The notes: a model not told the origin generated them from the sequence alone. A stretch of DNA of 64,000 nucleotides from an uncultured Eubacteriales bacterium (GCA_900540235.1 UQEY01000005.1:28810-92809); one strand, 5' to 3'. Counted from the first letter of the stretch, positions 43,561-54,265 are shown. Translations and numbers: made by a program.

Positions 43561-44799
43561 ATGAAAGTTTTGCAAGTAAATGTAGTATATAAAAACGGCA
43601 GTACAGGTAAAATTACTGCCGATATACATACAGAACTTTTAAAAAACGGAATAGAATCGGTTGTGTGTTATGGCAGAGGTTCAAAAGTTGATGAGCCATA
43701 TGTTTATAAAACTTGTGGTGAATTATATGCAAAAATGAATAACGCTTTTTCGAGAATTACAGGGATAATGTATGCCGGCTGTCTTTTTTCCACAAGAAAA
43801 CTTATTAACATAATAAAAAGAGAAAAGCCTGATATTGTTCATCTTCAATGCATAAACGGTTACTTTGTAAATATTTATAAGCTTGTAACTTGGCTGAAAA
43901 AAAATAAAATTAATACCATTTTAACTCTTCATGCCGAATTTATGTATACAGGTGGATGTGGTCACGCTTTTGATTGCGAACAGTGGAGAAAGCAGAGCGG
44001 AATTTGTTGCACAGATTGTCCACGGTGGAAAAAGGAAACTAAATCGATTTTCTTTAGCAGAACTTCGACAATGTGGAAGAAAATGAAAAAAGCTTTTGAC
44101 GGCTTTGATAAAGATAAATTGACGATAGTTTCTGTTTCACCATGGCTTATGGATAGGGCTAAGTCATCGCAGATATTTAGAGACTATAATCATAAAGTTA
44201 TTTATAACGGTCTTGATACATCGGTTTTTAAATTATATGGTACAACAGAATTAAAGAAAAAATACAACTTGACAGATGAAAAAATTATCTTTCATGCTAC
44301 GCCGAGTTTTAGTGATGACCCGAACAACATAAAAGGCGGTTGCTATGTTATTGACCTTGCTAAAAGAATGATTAATGATAATGTTAAAATTTTTGTTGCA
44401 GGTAATTATAAGCAAGGTATGAAATTGCCTAAGAATATAATTCTTCTCGGAAGAATTAATGACCAAGTTGAACTTGCTAAGCTTTATTCTATGGCTGATG
44501 TTACTGTTCTTACAAGTAAGAAAGAAACATTTTCAATGGTAGTAGCCGAAAGCTTGTGTTGCGGCACACCGGTTGTGGGCTTTAAAGCCGGTGGGCCCGA
44601 ACAGATTGCTATAAAAGAGTATAGTCAGTTTGTTGAGTATGGTGATGTTGATTTACTTGAAGAAAATGTTATAACAATGTTATCAAAGAACATCAAATCG
44701 CAAAGTATAAGCGAAACTTCAATTGAAGTATACTCGAAAATTTCAATGGTAAACGAATATGTTAATTGTTATAATAAATTATGTATTAAGGATATATAA
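43561..44799 (+). CDS. Glycosyltransferase family 4
   Basis: A 412-aa GT-B glycosyltransferase. The N-terminal VLQVNVVYKNGSTGKITADIH is the start typical of WcaC-like transferases. The cysteine-rich segment CGHAFDCEQWRKQSG ... CCTDCPRW (about residues 138-160) is a hallmark of this subgroup. The donor half has the E-x7-E motif in SKKETFSMVVAESLCCGTPVVG. It starts at 43561 after GGAG. Confidence 0.88.
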   Translation: MKVLQVNVVYKNGSTGKITADIHTELLKNGIESVVCYGRGSKVDEPYVYKTCGELYAKMNNAFSRITGIMYAGCLFSTRKLINIIKREKPDIVHLQCINGYFVNIYKLVTWLKKNKINTILTLHAEFMYTGGCGHAFDCEQWRKQSGICCTDCPRWKKETKSIFFSRTSTMWKKMKKAFDGFDKDKLTIVSVSPWLMDRAKSSQIFRDYNHKVIYNGLDTSVFKLYGTTELKKKYNLTDEKIIFHATPSFSDDPNNIKGGCYVIDLAKRMINDNVKIFVAGNYKQGMKLPKNIILLGRINDQVELAKLYSMADVTVLTSKKETFSMVVAESLCCGTPVVGFKAGGPEQIAIKEYSQFVEYGDVDLLEENVITMLSKNIKSQSISETSIEVYSKISMVNEYVNCYNKLCIKDI

Positions 44800-45975
44800 A
44801 TGAAAAGTTCATCTAAAAATTTTAGCATTTTGATATGTTTAGAAACGGTAATTGCTTGCAGTTTGGCGGTGTTGCAGACAGTTGGAAATTCGGGTTTAAT
44901 ATCTCTGATGTTTGCCGGGAGTTTTCTTCTAGTATTTGCATATATTTTTCTCAATTATAAAAGAATATCAATTCATATAGATGTTATTTTTTTAATAGTA
45001 TTATGTTTTTTTAATATCATTTTTGGTGCTGTATTAGAAAATGGAACAATTTCTTTTAATTATTTAAAAAAAGCAATAATGTTTTTGATATTTATTGTTC
45101 TATTGAATTTTGTGGCGAATGAATCATTTAATTTGACAAAGGTAGAATATTATTTGATTTCGGTATTACCAATAATTGTGGGCGTATATATGCTGGTTTC
45201 ATACTATCTTTTGGGAAATAAAGTTGCACTAAATGAAATAGCTATAACATTAGGATTTGAAAATCCTAATTTTACAGGAATGTGGCTATTTCACTTATTG
45301 TTATATGGTATTTTATTTATTATTGGTACTTTTAAAAAAAATAAATTATGTGTTTTGATAACTCCCTTTTTAGTTATGCTATGCATATTATTATGGAAAA
45401 CCGAAACAAGGTCGTGTATTATTGGTTTGGTATTCTTTTTTGCTTTATTGCTAATTGGAATATTTAGAAAGAAATGGAATAAATTGTTCCTGATATTTAT
45501 TGCTGTATTTCCCTTATTGTATGCAATAATTTATATGAATATCATAAATGCGGATTTTATTCAAGAAAAATTTGCATTTATGGTATCAGAAGGAAAAAGT
45601 TTAACATCTCGTGTCAAAATATGGCAATATGCATTTGATTATTTTAAACAACACCCGATAATCGGTAGTTATTACGGTATTAGTGGTGGTAAAGGTATGT
45701 CACAAATGCATAATACCCATGTGGATGTATTGACTTCATATGGAATTTTGCCGTTTGTTTTATTTGTTAATAATTTATACAGTAATATGAAATCTATAAA
45801 TCAACAAATAATGTCGTATTATCAGTATGCTTGCTTTAGTGCTTTTTGCTCTGTAGTAATTGTAGGTTCTTTTGAAGCAGCGGTTGTAGCTGGTTCTATG
45901 GGCTTGAATTTGCTAACTTTAGGACTTTTGGCACTCTTAACTTATAAATCTAACGAATATTCGGTGAGCATATAA
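44800..45975 (+). CDS. O-antigen/polysaccharide polymerase (Wzy-like)
   Basis: A 391-aa integral membrane protein with about ten helices. The Wzy/ligase signature is in the large loop: SRVKIWQYAFDYFKQHPIIG then MHNTHVDVLTSYG (about residues 265-320). It probably polymerises lipid-linked repeat units outside the membrane after flipping by the Wzx at 49354. It starts directly after the preceding stop. Confidence 0.85.
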   Translation: MKSSSKNFSILICLETVIACSLAVLQTVGNSGLISLMFAGSFLLVFAYIFLNYKRISIHIDVIFLIVLCFFNIIFGAVLENGTISFNYLKKAIMFLIFIVLLNFVANESFNLTKVEYYLISVLPIIVGVYMLVSYYLLGNKVALNEIAITLGFENPNFTGMWLFHLLLYGILFIIGTFKKNKLCVLITPFLVMLCILLWKTETRSCIIGLVFFFALLLIGIFRKKWNKLFLIFIAVFPLLYAIIYMNIINADFIQEKFAFMVSEGKSLTSRVKIWQYAFDYFKQHPIIGSYYGISGGKGMSQMHNTHVDVLTSYGILPFVLFVNNLYSNMKSINQQIMSYYQYACFSAFCSVVIVGSFEAAVVAGSMGLNLLTLGLLALLTYKSNEYSVSI

Positions 45976-45976
45976 T

Positions 45977-47125
45977 ATGAAAGAAAATTTAAAGATAATA
46001 TTTATATCAAATTATTTTAATCATCATCAAAAATACCTTTCTGAAGAATTAAATAATTTAACAAACGGTAATTATTATTTCATAGAAACCGAACCTATGG
46101 AAAGCGAACGCTTGAATATGGGCTGGGGTGTGAGTGAAAAACCTTGTTATGTAAAACAAAATTATGCAAATGAAAAATCAAAATCTGAGTGTCAATCATT
46201 AATAAACAACGCTGACGCTGTTATTATCGGCTCGGCACCTGAATACTTAATCGAAGAAAGAAAAAAACAGGGAAAGTTGATTTTTAGGTATTCAGAGCGA
46301 ATTTTGAAAAAAAGTGAACCTATCAAATATCCGATTAGGTATTATAGATTTCACAAGAATAATCCTAAAGGCTCAAATATTTATATGCTTTGTGCAAGTG
46401 CATATACTGCAAGCGATTATGCAAAATTCGGCTTATTTAAAAACAAATGCTATAAATGGGGCTACTTTCCTGAGTGTAAAAATTATGATGTTGATGAATT
46501 GATTTCAAACAAAACTCAAAATTCAATTTTATGGTGTGCACGACTTATTGATTGGAAACATCCTGAAATTCCTGTTTTGGTGGCAGAAAAGCTAAAGTCA
46601 TTAAATATAGATTTTAAACTCAACATTATCGGAACAGGTGCACTCGAAGATGAAATAAAATTAATGATAAAAGAAAAAAATCTTGATGATTTTATTGAAA
46701 TAATAGGCTCTATGTCACCTGAAGAAGTCAGAAAAAATATGGAAAAGTCGCAGATTTTTCTTATGACATCGGATCGGCAGGAAGGCTGGGGTGCTGTTCT
46801 TAACGAGGCTATGAACAGTGCTTGTGCAGTGATTGCAAATAAAGCTGCCGGTGCTGTACCATATTTAGTTAAAAACAGTGAAAACGGTTTTACATATACA
46901 AAATGTGATATTGATAATATATGTAAAAAAATAATTGAATTGTTTAATGATAAAGGAAAAATGAAATCCGTTCAAGAGCAGGCGTATTATACTATTTCAA
47001 ATGAATGGAATTCGAAAGTAGCAGCCGAAAGATTAATCAAACTTTCAAATGTTATACTTAAAGGTGAAAAATCACCTGATTTGTTTGAATACGGTATTTG
47101 CAGTAAAATTCATTGTGAAATATAA
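45977..47125 (+). CDS. Glycosyltransferase family 4
   Basis: A 382-aa GT-B enzyme. IIFISNYFNHHQKYLSEEL opens the acceptor half; the donor half has LWCARLIDWKHPEIPV, IIGTGALEDEIK, SMSPEEVRKNMEKSQIFLMTS and EGWGAVLNEAMNSACAVIAN with the E-x7-E pair. Acceptor and linkage unknown. A 134-bp AT-rich gap with no clear gene follows. Confidence 0.88.
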   Translation: MKENLKIIFISNYFNHHQKYLSEELNNLTNGNYYFIETEPMESERLNMGWGVSEKPCYVKQNYANEKSKSECQSLINNADAVIIGSAPEYLIEERKKQGKLIFRYSERILKKSEPIKYPIRYYRFHKNNPKGSNIYMLCASAYTASDYAKFGLFKNKCYKWGYFPECKNYDVDELISNKTQNSILWCARLIDWKHPEIPVLVAEKLKSLNIDFKLNIIGTGALEDEIKLMIKEKNLDDFIEIIGSMSPEEVRKNMEKSQIFLMTSDRQEGWGAVLNEAMNSACAVIANKAAGAVPYLVKNSENGFTYTKCDIDNICKKIIELFNDKGKMKSVQEQAYYTISNEWNSKVAAERLIKLSNVILKGEKSPDLFEYGICSKIHCEI

Positions 47126-47259
47126 ATGACTATATTTTATAATATAGTGTTTTAATACTAAAGTTTATATTATTTTATATTAATAAAGATGTTATAAAAT
47201 TGATGTTATAATTAGAATTTTGCTTAAATAAAAGTTTTGAAAATGAGGATAAAGTAGTT

Positions 47260-48146
47260 ATGGATAAAAAATTGTCGACGAGGAATATATCAAATATGGT
47301 TATTGTTGCAAGAACATTAGCGTTAATATCTATTGTGTCAGCACATATTATATTTACTCAAACAACGCCATTGTGGATTTCAGAAATTTATAAATTGTTG
47401 GCTCCTGTCGGAGTAGTTACATATTTCATTATATCGGGATATTATTATCATATTGATAAATATGGTTCGTTTTTTTATGTATTAAAAAAGAAACTAAAAA
47501 CAATAGGCATTCCGTGGCTCGTATTAGGAAGTATTGGATATTTTTATAATGCAATTTTATCAAAAGCAAAATATTTTGCATTGTTGCAATTTTGTTAAAT
47601 ATATTATCTCTTGAATTAACGGCAATGGGAGTTTTAGAACCGGTTACAAAAGCACTTCATATTACTGATTATTTGAATATTTTTAATTGGATTGGTTTTT
47701 TTGCTTTTGGTGTTTTGCTTCAGAGGGTCGATACTGATAAACTTTATAATGCAGTTAAAAAGCTAAGAGTACTATCAATAATGGTTTTTGTTTTGTTTTT
47801 TGTAGTACTATTTATCACAAAAATCAAAACAGGATATTTTTCTTATGTTGGTTGGATTTATGAATTTATCGGAGCTGTTGCAATATTAGCGGTATCAAGT
47901 TTTGATTTCTTGAATATTAAATTAATAAGAAAAGTGTCAAATGATTCTTTTACAGTTTATTTAATTCATTTTATGGTAATTGGTGTATTTGACAGATTGT
48001 ACAATATTGCTCTTCCGTTACAATTATTTGCAAATATTATTGTTATTTGTATATCGTTTGTTGCAATAGAATTATGTATGTTTATTTCAAAAAAGATAAA
48101 AATCGAAAAAATTGTATGTGTTATATTAGGCGTTAGAGGCAGATAA
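47260..48146 (+). pseudogene. Acyltransferase family 3, broken by deletion and frameshift
   Basis: The first frame (47260-47598) has RTLALISIVSAHIIF, the histidine-bearing first helix of acyltransferase-3 proteins, and GVVTYFIISGYYYH. The second frame (to 48146) has the last helices, including FTVYLIHFMVIG. The change of frame falls near 47565-47590; some helices of the normal about 330-residue protein are missing there. It would have acetylated the polysaccharide. Confidence 0.8.
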
Positions 48147-48172
48147 ATAAAAATATATAGAATGGTGAAAAT

Positions 48173-49357
48173 ATGAAAAATATAATTCTATGTGGACATA
48201 CTGGTAGTGTTAACAGAGGTTGTGAAGCCATAGTTCGTTCTACTGTTGAAATTTTGAAAAAAATCGGATATAAAGATAAATTAAAAGTTCTTACATTTGA
48301 TGAATCTGTCGATAAAAACTTAGATTTGGATAAAGTTGTAAGTTTGATTTCTTATCCTAAAAAAAATATATTTGAAAGAGCTTTAGGCAAAATCAATCGA
48401 GATTTTTTCAAAAATCCATTATGGAGTGCTAATTGTACATATAAAAAAGCATTTGGTGTTGTTAATACTGATGATAGTATTATATTTAACATTGGTGGAG
48501 ATACATATTGTTATGGCATTCCAAATTTAAGCATTGCTCTTAATATGTATTGCGAAAAGAATAATATTCCAAGCGTGTTTTGGGGATGTTCGGTTGAAGA
48601 TAATGTTTTGACTGAAAAAATTATTAGGGAAGACTTGGTGAGATATGATTATATTATCGCAAGAGAATCACTTTCTTATGATATCTTAAAGCAATGTAAA
48701 AAAGAAAATGTTTATTTAGCATGTGATCCTGCATTCCAATTACCTATAAAAGAAACCGAATTGCCAAAGCCCTGGAAAAACGGAAACACTCTTGGGATTA
48801 ATATTAGTCCGATTGTTATGAGCGAAGCTGTAGATGAAAATATAACATATCAAAATATATGCTATTTGATAGAAAAAGTTTTGAATGATACAGATATGAA
48901 TATTTGTCTTATTCCTCATGTTTATAATATCGAAAAAAATTTAGAAGATATTCGTATGTTGAAACCGGTTTATGAAAAATTTAAATCAACAGGCAGAATA
49001 TCTATTGTTGACAAAGAGTTGTCTTGCACTCAACTCAAATATATAATATCAAAATGCAGGTTCTTTATCGGTGCAAGAACACATTCTACCATTGCTGCGT
49101 ACTCAACAGGTGTTCCTACGCTTGTTTTGGGATATTCAATCAAATCAAGAGGAATAGCGAAAGATTTATTTGGCAACGAAAAAAGATATGCGATATCTTG
49201 GAAAGATTTGAAATATAAAGAACAATTATGGGAAATGTTTGATGAAAATGTAATTCAAAAAGAGGAAGAATTGCATAATATATATAATCAGATTTTACCC
49301 GATTATAAAAATAGTATAATAGAAGTTTCAAAGAAAATGCTAGGAGAAATTAAATGA
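48173..49357 (+). CDS. Polysaccharide pyruvyl transferase family protein
   Basis: A 394-aa member of the pyruvyl transferase family that adds ketal pyruvate from PEP to sugars. NIILCGHTGSVNRGCEAIVR is the N-terminal signature, GGDTYCYG and VFWGCSVED the central ones, and ARTHSTIAAYSTGVPTLVLG the C-terminal one. It starts after GGTGAAAAT. The stop overlaps the flippase ATG by 4 bases (ATGA). Confidence 0.86.
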   Translation: MKNIILCGHTGSVNRGCEAIVRSTVEILKKIGYKDKLKVLTFDESVDKNLDLDKVVSLISYPKKNIFERALGKINRDFFKNPLWSANCTYKKAFGVVNTDDSIIFNIGGDTYCYGIPNLSIALNMYCEKNNIPSVFWGCSVEDNVLTEKIIREDLVRYDYIIARESLSYDILKQCKKENVYLACDPAFQLPIKETELPKPWKNGNTLGINISPIVMSEAVDENITYQNICYLIEKVLNDTDMNICLIPHVYNIEKNLEDIRMLKPVYEKFKSTGRISIVDKELSCTQLKYIISKCRFFIGARTHSTIAAYSTGVPTLVLGYSIKSRGIAKDLFGNEKRYAISWKDLKYKEQLWEMFDENVIQKEEELHNIYNQILPDYKNSIIEVSKKMLGEIK

Positions 49358-50862
49358 AAAACAGAAGTAAGGGAATAGCATTGTCATATGTAAATTCAGG
49401 TTTAAGTATGATTTGCGGTCTGTTCCTTTCGTCGTATCTTTTGCGTATGCTCGGAGATACAGAATACGGTGTATATCAGACGGTTTCGGCATTCGCAAAT
49501 TATTTGGTGCTTTTTGAGTTTGGAACCGGAACAGTAATGACAAGAAATTTGTCTATGTGTTTTGGTAAAAAAGCTTCTCGAGAAGAAATTGATAAAAATG
49601 TTTCAACAATATGGACGATAACGAATATTTTGGCGATATTCATATTGATTGTTTCAGTAGTATTTTATTGTCTGATAGGTGTTATATATACAAAATCATT
49701 AACGGTTGAACAAATTGCATATAGTAGGAAGATTTTTGTTTTTATAACTTTTTATTTGGTTTTTTCATTTTATACTCAAACGATGAATGGTGTTGTTTTG
49801 GCTTGCGAAAAATATACATTTTCATCATCTGTTTCAGTTATAAAATTAATTGTAAGAACTCTTTTGTTGACAGCTTTAATATTTCTTTTTAAATATTCGA
49901 TTGTTATTGCTATAGTTGATATGTGTTTGAGTTTAATTATTGCATGTTATGAATATTTTTATTGTATAAAAAAATGCAATATAAAATTTACAATGAAATA
50001 TTTTGACAAGCAAATATTTAAAAACGCATTGCCATTGTGTATGGCAATATTTATGCAAACTATTGTTAATCAAGCAAACAATAATGTTGACAAATTTGTT
50101 ATAGGTATTATGCTTACACCGGAACTGGTTGCACTTTACAGTGTAGGTATGTATGTGTTTAGCTCGTTTTCTTCATTTACTACTATCCCTATTTCAATGT
50201 ATGCACCTCAAATAGTTAAAAATGTTGCAGGCGGTATGAGAGGTAAGGAACTAACCAAAACATTAATAGAACCAAGCAGACTTATAACTTTAATCGGTGG
50301 AAGTATACTTTTTGGTTTTGTTGCAGCAGGAAAACAATTTATTACTATAGTTTATGGCAAAAGCTATATTCAAGCATATATAATTGCAGTTTTAGTTATG
50401 GTTCCGATGTTTATAAATATGTCTAACGGCGTAATTATTAATGTATTGGATGCTATGAATAAAAGAATATATCGGTCTAATGTTTTGTTATTAACGACAA
50501 TCGCAAACATTATATTAACGGTTATATTGATAAAAAATCACGGAATAGTAGGCGCTGCATTTGCTACTGCAATATGTACATTTGTAGGACAGGTTATTAT
50601 AATGAATATATATTATGGTAAAAACATCGGCATTTCTGTTATGTATTTATTTAAAGAAACTTATAAAGGAATGTTGTTATATCAACTCGTTGCTTCCGTG
50701 GTTGCTTATTTTGTCGGACAAGCAATTAATAATGTTTATTTGTCTTTTGTTGCATCTATTGTATTGTATTTACTCATATTTGGTGTTGCGTTTGTTGTGG
50801 ATAAAAGAAATAAAAATGAACTTAAACAGATTTTCTCTATGGTGAAAAGAAAAAATGATTAA
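49354..50862 (+). CDS. Polysaccharide flippase (Wzx)
   Basis: A 502-aa transporter of the MATE/MOP superfamily with 12-14 predicted helices. The N-terminal IALSYVNSGLSMICGLFLSS and YLLRMLGDTEYGVYQ are characteristic of oligosaccharide flippases. It should move the undecaprenyl-linked repeat unit outward. It overlaps the pyruvyl transferase gene before it and the ferredoxin-FrhB gene after it. Confidence 0.92.
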   Translation: MKNRSKGIALSYVNSGLSMICGLFLSSYLLRMLGDTEYGVYQTVSAFANYLVLFEFGTGTVMTRNLSMCFGKKASREEIDKNVSTIWTITNILAIFILIVSVVFYCLIGVIYTKSLTVEQIAYSRKIFVFITFYLVFSFYTQTMNGVVLACEKYTFSSSVSVIKLIVRTLLLTALIFLFKYSIVIAIVDMCLSLIIACYEYFYCIKKCNIKFTMKYFDKQIFKNALPLCMAIFMQTIVNQANNNVDKFVIGIMLTPELVALYSVGMYVFSSFSSFTTIPISMYAPQIVKNVAGGMRGKELTKTLIEPSRLITLIGGSILFGFVAAGKQFITIVYGKSYIQAYIIAVLVMVPMFINMSNGVIINVLDAMNKRIYRSNVLLLTTIANIILTVILIKNHGIVGAAFATAICTFVGQVIIMNIYYGKNIGISVMYLFKETYKGMLLYQLVASVVAYFVGQAINNVYLSFVASIVLYLLIFGVAFVVDKRNKNELKQIFSMVKRKND

Positions 50863-52021
50863 TATAAAAGACAAGAAAAATTGTTGCGGCTGTAAAGCCT
50901 GTGAAATAATATGCCCTAAAAATTGTATAGAAATGACTGTCGATGAAGAAGGATTTTGGTATCCGATTGTCGACAAAGACAAATGTATTGATTGTGGTAT
51001 GTGCGAGAAATCTTGTCCTATTTTGAATAAGGCAAGCAGAAAAAAATCATTTGATGCAAAAGTTTATGGAGCATATTCTAACAATGAAAGCATCAGAATT
51101 AACAGTTCTTCAGGTGGTATGTTTTCAGAACTTGCAGCAAGTGTTCTTGAGAAAAATGGTGCTGTGTTTGGCTGCACAATGAACGATGATTTCTCATTTG
51201 CCAAGCATATAAAAGTTGAAGATGTTGATGATTTGCCAAAACTTCAAGGTTCTAAATATTTGCAAAGCGATACAAATATTACTTTTGAAGAAGTTAAAAA
51301 TTGTTTGCAAAATGGCCAAAAAGTATTATATAGCGGAACACCTTGTCAAATTGCAGGACTGAAAAGTTATTTAGGCAAATATTCAAAGGATTATAACTTA
51401 ATAACGGTAGATATAATTTGTCATGGTGTTCCGTCTTCCGCTGTATGGAATTGTTATAAAAGTAGTTTGGAAAAAGAGTTTGATTCAACGGTCGAAAAAA
51501 TTTCATTTAGAAATAAATCAAATGGATGGCAAAATTATTCATTGTCATGTGAATTTGAAAATAAAAAAGAATATAAAAAGTTTGCCGGAGATGATTTGTA
51601 TTTAAGAGGCTTTGTGGCAGACTATTACTTGCGCCCAAGTTGTTATGATTGTCAATTTAAAGGCGACAATATTAAAAGCGATATTACTTTAGCTGATTTT
51701 TGGGGAATAGATAAAGTTAACCCAAAATTCAATGATGACAAAGGAGCATCTTTAGTTGTTACACATTCGCAAAAGGGACAACAAATTTTTGATGAAATTA
51801 AAGATAATGAAAAAATAACTTGTTTTTCAGAAAATGTTGAAAAGGGTTTGAAATATAACCCATCATATTATAACAGCGTTAAAATGAAAAACATGAGAAA
51901 AGTCTTTTTTAAACAATTTGAAAAAAATGGTGTAGAAGCATTTGAAAATTGTTGCGGAAAAAGTAATAAAACTAAATTCATAAGGAAAATCAATACTTTA
52001 AAAGATAAAATTGGTTTTTAA
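50855..52021 (+). CDS. Ferredoxin-FrhB fusion (coenzyme F420 hydrogenase beta-subunit-like)
   Basis: A 388-aa protein. The N-terminal 60 residues hold two 4Fe-4S sites (CCGCKACEIICPKNC, then CIDCGMCEKSCP). The rest is the FrhB-type N and C domain: SSGGMFSELAAS, GSKYLQSD, YSGTPCQIAGL and DIICHGVPS. Such fusions are common in polysaccharide loci beside pyruvyl transferases; their redox partner is unknown. The ATG overlaps the flippase stop by 8 bp. Confidence 0.88.
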   Translation: MINIKDKKNCCGCKACEIICPKNCIEMTVDEEGFWYPIVDKDKCIDCGMCEKSCPILNKASRKKSFDAKVYGAYSNNESIRINSSSGGMFSELAASVLEKNGAVFGCTMNDDFSFAKHIKVEDVDDLPKLQGSKYLQSDTNITFEEVKNCLQNGQKVLYSGTPCQIAGLKSYLGKYSKDYNLITVDIICHGVPSSAVWNCYKSSLEKEFDSTVEKISFRNKSNGWQNYSLSCEFENKKEYKKFAGDDLYLRGFVADYYLRPSCYDCQFKGDNIKSDITLADFWGIDKVNPKFNDDKGASLVVTHSQKGQQIFDEIKDNEKITCFSENVEKGLKYNPSYYNSVKMKNMRKVFFKQFEKNGVEAFENCCGKSNKTKFIRKINTLKDKIGF

Positions 52022-52033
52022 AAGGAGAACAAT

Positions 52034-53074
52034 ATGAGCTTATTTACAGGAAAAACATTAATGATAACAGGTGGAACGGGGTCATTTGGTAACGCTGTTC
52101 TCAACAGGTTTTTAAAAACCGACATTGGCGAGATTCGTATTTTTTCTCGTGACGAGAAAAAGCAAGACGATATGCGTCACGAATTTCAGGCAAAGATGCC
52201 GGAGGTTGCCGACAAAATCAAGTTTTACATCGGTGATGTTCGTGATTTGCAGTCGGTAAAGGGTGCAATGCACGGTGTTGATTACATATTTCACGCAGCG
52301 GCTTTGAAGCAGGTTCCGTCTTGCGAATTTTTCCCTATGGAGGCTGTAAGAACTAATGTTATCGGTACGGATAATGTGCTTACGGCAGCTATTGAAGAAG
52401 GCGTTGAGTGCGTAATTTGCCTTTCGACTGACAAGGCGGCTTACCCTATTAATGCGATGGGAATTACAAAAGCTATCGAGGAAAAGGTTTCGGTAGCTAA
52501 GTCGAGAATGTCGGGCAAGACTAAGATTTGCTGTACCCGCTACGGCAATGTAATGTGTTCTCGTGGCTCGGTTATTCCGCTTTGGATTGACCAAATTAAA
52601 CAGGGTAACCCGATTACTATTACCGAGGGTTCAATGACTCGTTTTATTATGTCGCTTGAAGAGGCTGTTGACCTTGTTCTTTTCGCATTTGAGCACGGTG
52701 AAAACGGCGACTTGCTTATTCAAAAAGCTCCTGCTTGTACTATTCAAACTCAGGCAGAGGCCGTTTGTGAGCTTTTCGGCGGCAAAAAAGAAGATATTAA
52801 AGTTATCGGTATTCGTCACGGCGAAAAAATGTATGAAACACTTCTTACTAACGAAGAATGTGCAAAGGCTGTTGATATGGGCAATTTCTACCGTGTTCCT
52901 GCCGATAATCGTGGACTTAATTACGATAAATATTTCAAGGAGGGTGACGAGCAGAGGAACACTTTGACCGAGTTTAACTCTAACAATACTCGCCGTCTTA
53001 ACCTTGAGGAAACAAAGGAAAAGATTGCAAGTCTTACATACATTCAGGAAGAACTTGCAAAGATGGACAAGTAA
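52034..53074 (+). CDS. capE: UDP-GlcNAc 4,6-dehydratase/5-epimerase CapE
   Basis: A 346-aa soluble SDR enzyme of the FlaA1/CapE type. The NAD loop is MITGGTGSFGNAVLNRF, and LSTDKAAYPINAMGITKAI shows the Met-for-Tyr active site. It starts the UDP-N-acetyl-L-fucosamine pathway completed by CapF and CapG, both in this cluster. It follows AAAGGAG. GC content rises sharply here compared with the preceding 10 kb, marking a mosaic border. Confidence 0.93.
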   Translation: MSLFTGKTLMITGGTGSFGNAVLNRFLKTDIGEIRIFSRDEKKQDDMRHEFQAKMPEVADKIKFYIGDVRDLQSVKGAMHGVDYIFHAAALKQVPSCEFFPMEAVRTNVIGTDNVLTAAIEEGVECVICLSTDKAAYPINAMGITKAIEEKVSVAKSRMSGKTKICCTRYGNVMCSRGSVIPLWIDQIKQGNPITITEGSMTRFIMSLEEAVDLVLFAFEHGENGDLLIQKAPACTIQTQAEAVCELFGGKKEDIKVIGIRHGEKMYETLLTNEECAKAVDMGNFYRVPADNRGLNYDKYFKEGDEQRNTLTEFNSNNTRRLNLEETKEKIASLTYIQEELAKMDK

Positions 53075-53086
53075 TCGGAGGCAAAA

Positions 53087-54265
53087 ATGGGCAAATTCGA
53101 TAATGTTAAATGGAAAGAAAACGGCAAGCTTAAGCTTCTTATAATCGTAGGTACAAGGCCGGAGATTATAAGGCTTGCGGCTGTAATTAATAAAACACGC
53201 AAATATTTTGATGTCATTTTGGCTCATACAGGTCAAAATTACGACTATAATTTAAACGGTGTGTTTTTCAAAGATTTAAAACTTGATGACCCGGAGGTTT
53301 ACCTTGACGCAGTCGGTGACGACCTCGGTGAAACTTGCGGAAATATTATTGCTCAAAGCTATAAGCTTATGGCTGAAATTAAGCCTGACGCAGTGCTTGT
53401 TTTGGGCGATACAAACAGTTGCCTTTCGGTTATCGGTGCTAAAAGGCTTCATATTCCGATTTTCCATATGGAGGCAGGCAACAGATGTAAGGACGAGTGC
53501 TTGCCGGAGGAAACTAACAGAAGAATTGTTGATATTATTTCGGATGTGAATATGGCTTATTCGGAGCACGCAAGAAGATATCTTGCAGATTGTGGCTTGC
53601 CAAAAGAGAGAACTTATGTTACCGGCTCTCCTATGGCAGAAGTTTTGCACAATAATTTGGCTGAAATCGAGGCTTCCGATATTCACGAAAAATTAGGACT
53701 TGAAAAGGGTAAGTATATTCTTCTGTCGGCTCACCGTGAGGAAAATATTGATACAGAAAAGAACTTTTTAAGCCTTTTCAATGCTATTAACAAAATGGCA
53801 GAAAAGTATGATGTGCCTATTCTTTATTCCTGCCATCCGAGAAGTAAAAAGAGGCTTGAATCGACCGGCTTTAAGCTTGATAAAAGAGTTATTCAGCACG
53901 AGCCGCTCGGTTTTCACGACTATAACTGCTTGCAGATGAACGCTATGGCAGTAGTGTCCGATTCGGGTACTTTGCCGGAGGAAAGCAGCTTTTTCACATC
54001 GGTAGGTCATCCTTTCCCTGCTGTTTGTATTCGTACTTCGACCGAAAGGCCGGAAGCTATCGATAAGGCTTGCTTTATCATTTCGGGTATTGACGAAAAA
54101 GGCTTGCTTCAAGCAGTTGATACGGCGATTGAGATGAATAATAACGGCGACTATGGTATTCCTGTTCCTGATTATGTTGAGGAAAATGTGAGCACAAAGG
54201 TTGTTAAAATTATCCAAAGCTATACGGGAATAGTTAATAAAATGGTTTGGAGAAAAGATAAGTAG
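53087..54265 (+). CDS. capG: UDP-N-acetylglucosamine 2-epimerase family enzyme CapG
   Basis: A 392-aa non-hydrolysing 2-epimerase. IIVGTRPEIIRLAAVINK is the N-terminal signature, LGDTNSCLS, FHMEAGNRCKDECLPEETNRR and SAHREENID are active-site segments. In the CapE-CapF-CapG pathway this step yields UDP-N-acetyl-L-fucosamine. The order here is E-G-x-F, with an uncharacterised nucleotidyltransferase gene between G and F. Confidence 0.92.
   Translation: MGKFDNVKWKENGKLKLLIIVGTRPEIIRLAAVINKTRKYFDVILAHTGQNYDYNLNGVFFKDLKLDDPEVYLDAVGDDLGETCGNIIAQSYKLMAEIKPDAVLVLGDTNSCLSVIGAKRLHIPIFHMEAGNRCKDECLPEETNRRIVDIISDVNMAYSEHARRYLADCGLPKERTYVTGSPMAEVLHNNLAEIEASDIHEKLGLEKGKYILLSAHREENIDTEKNFLSLFNAINKMAEKYDVPILYSCHPRSKKRLESTGFKLDKRVIQHEPLGFHDYNCLQMNAMAVVSDSGTLPEESSFFTSVGHPFPAVCIRTSTERPEAIDKACFIISGIDEKGLLQAVDTAIEMNNNGDYGIPVPDYVEENVSTKVVKIIQSYTGIVNKMVWRKDK

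Noticed and set aside
52631..53236. Long minus-strand open frame of about 200 codons
   Set aside because: It lies antisense to capE and capG, has no family resemblance and reflects their codon bias. Similar antisense frames elsewhere were discarded for the same reason.
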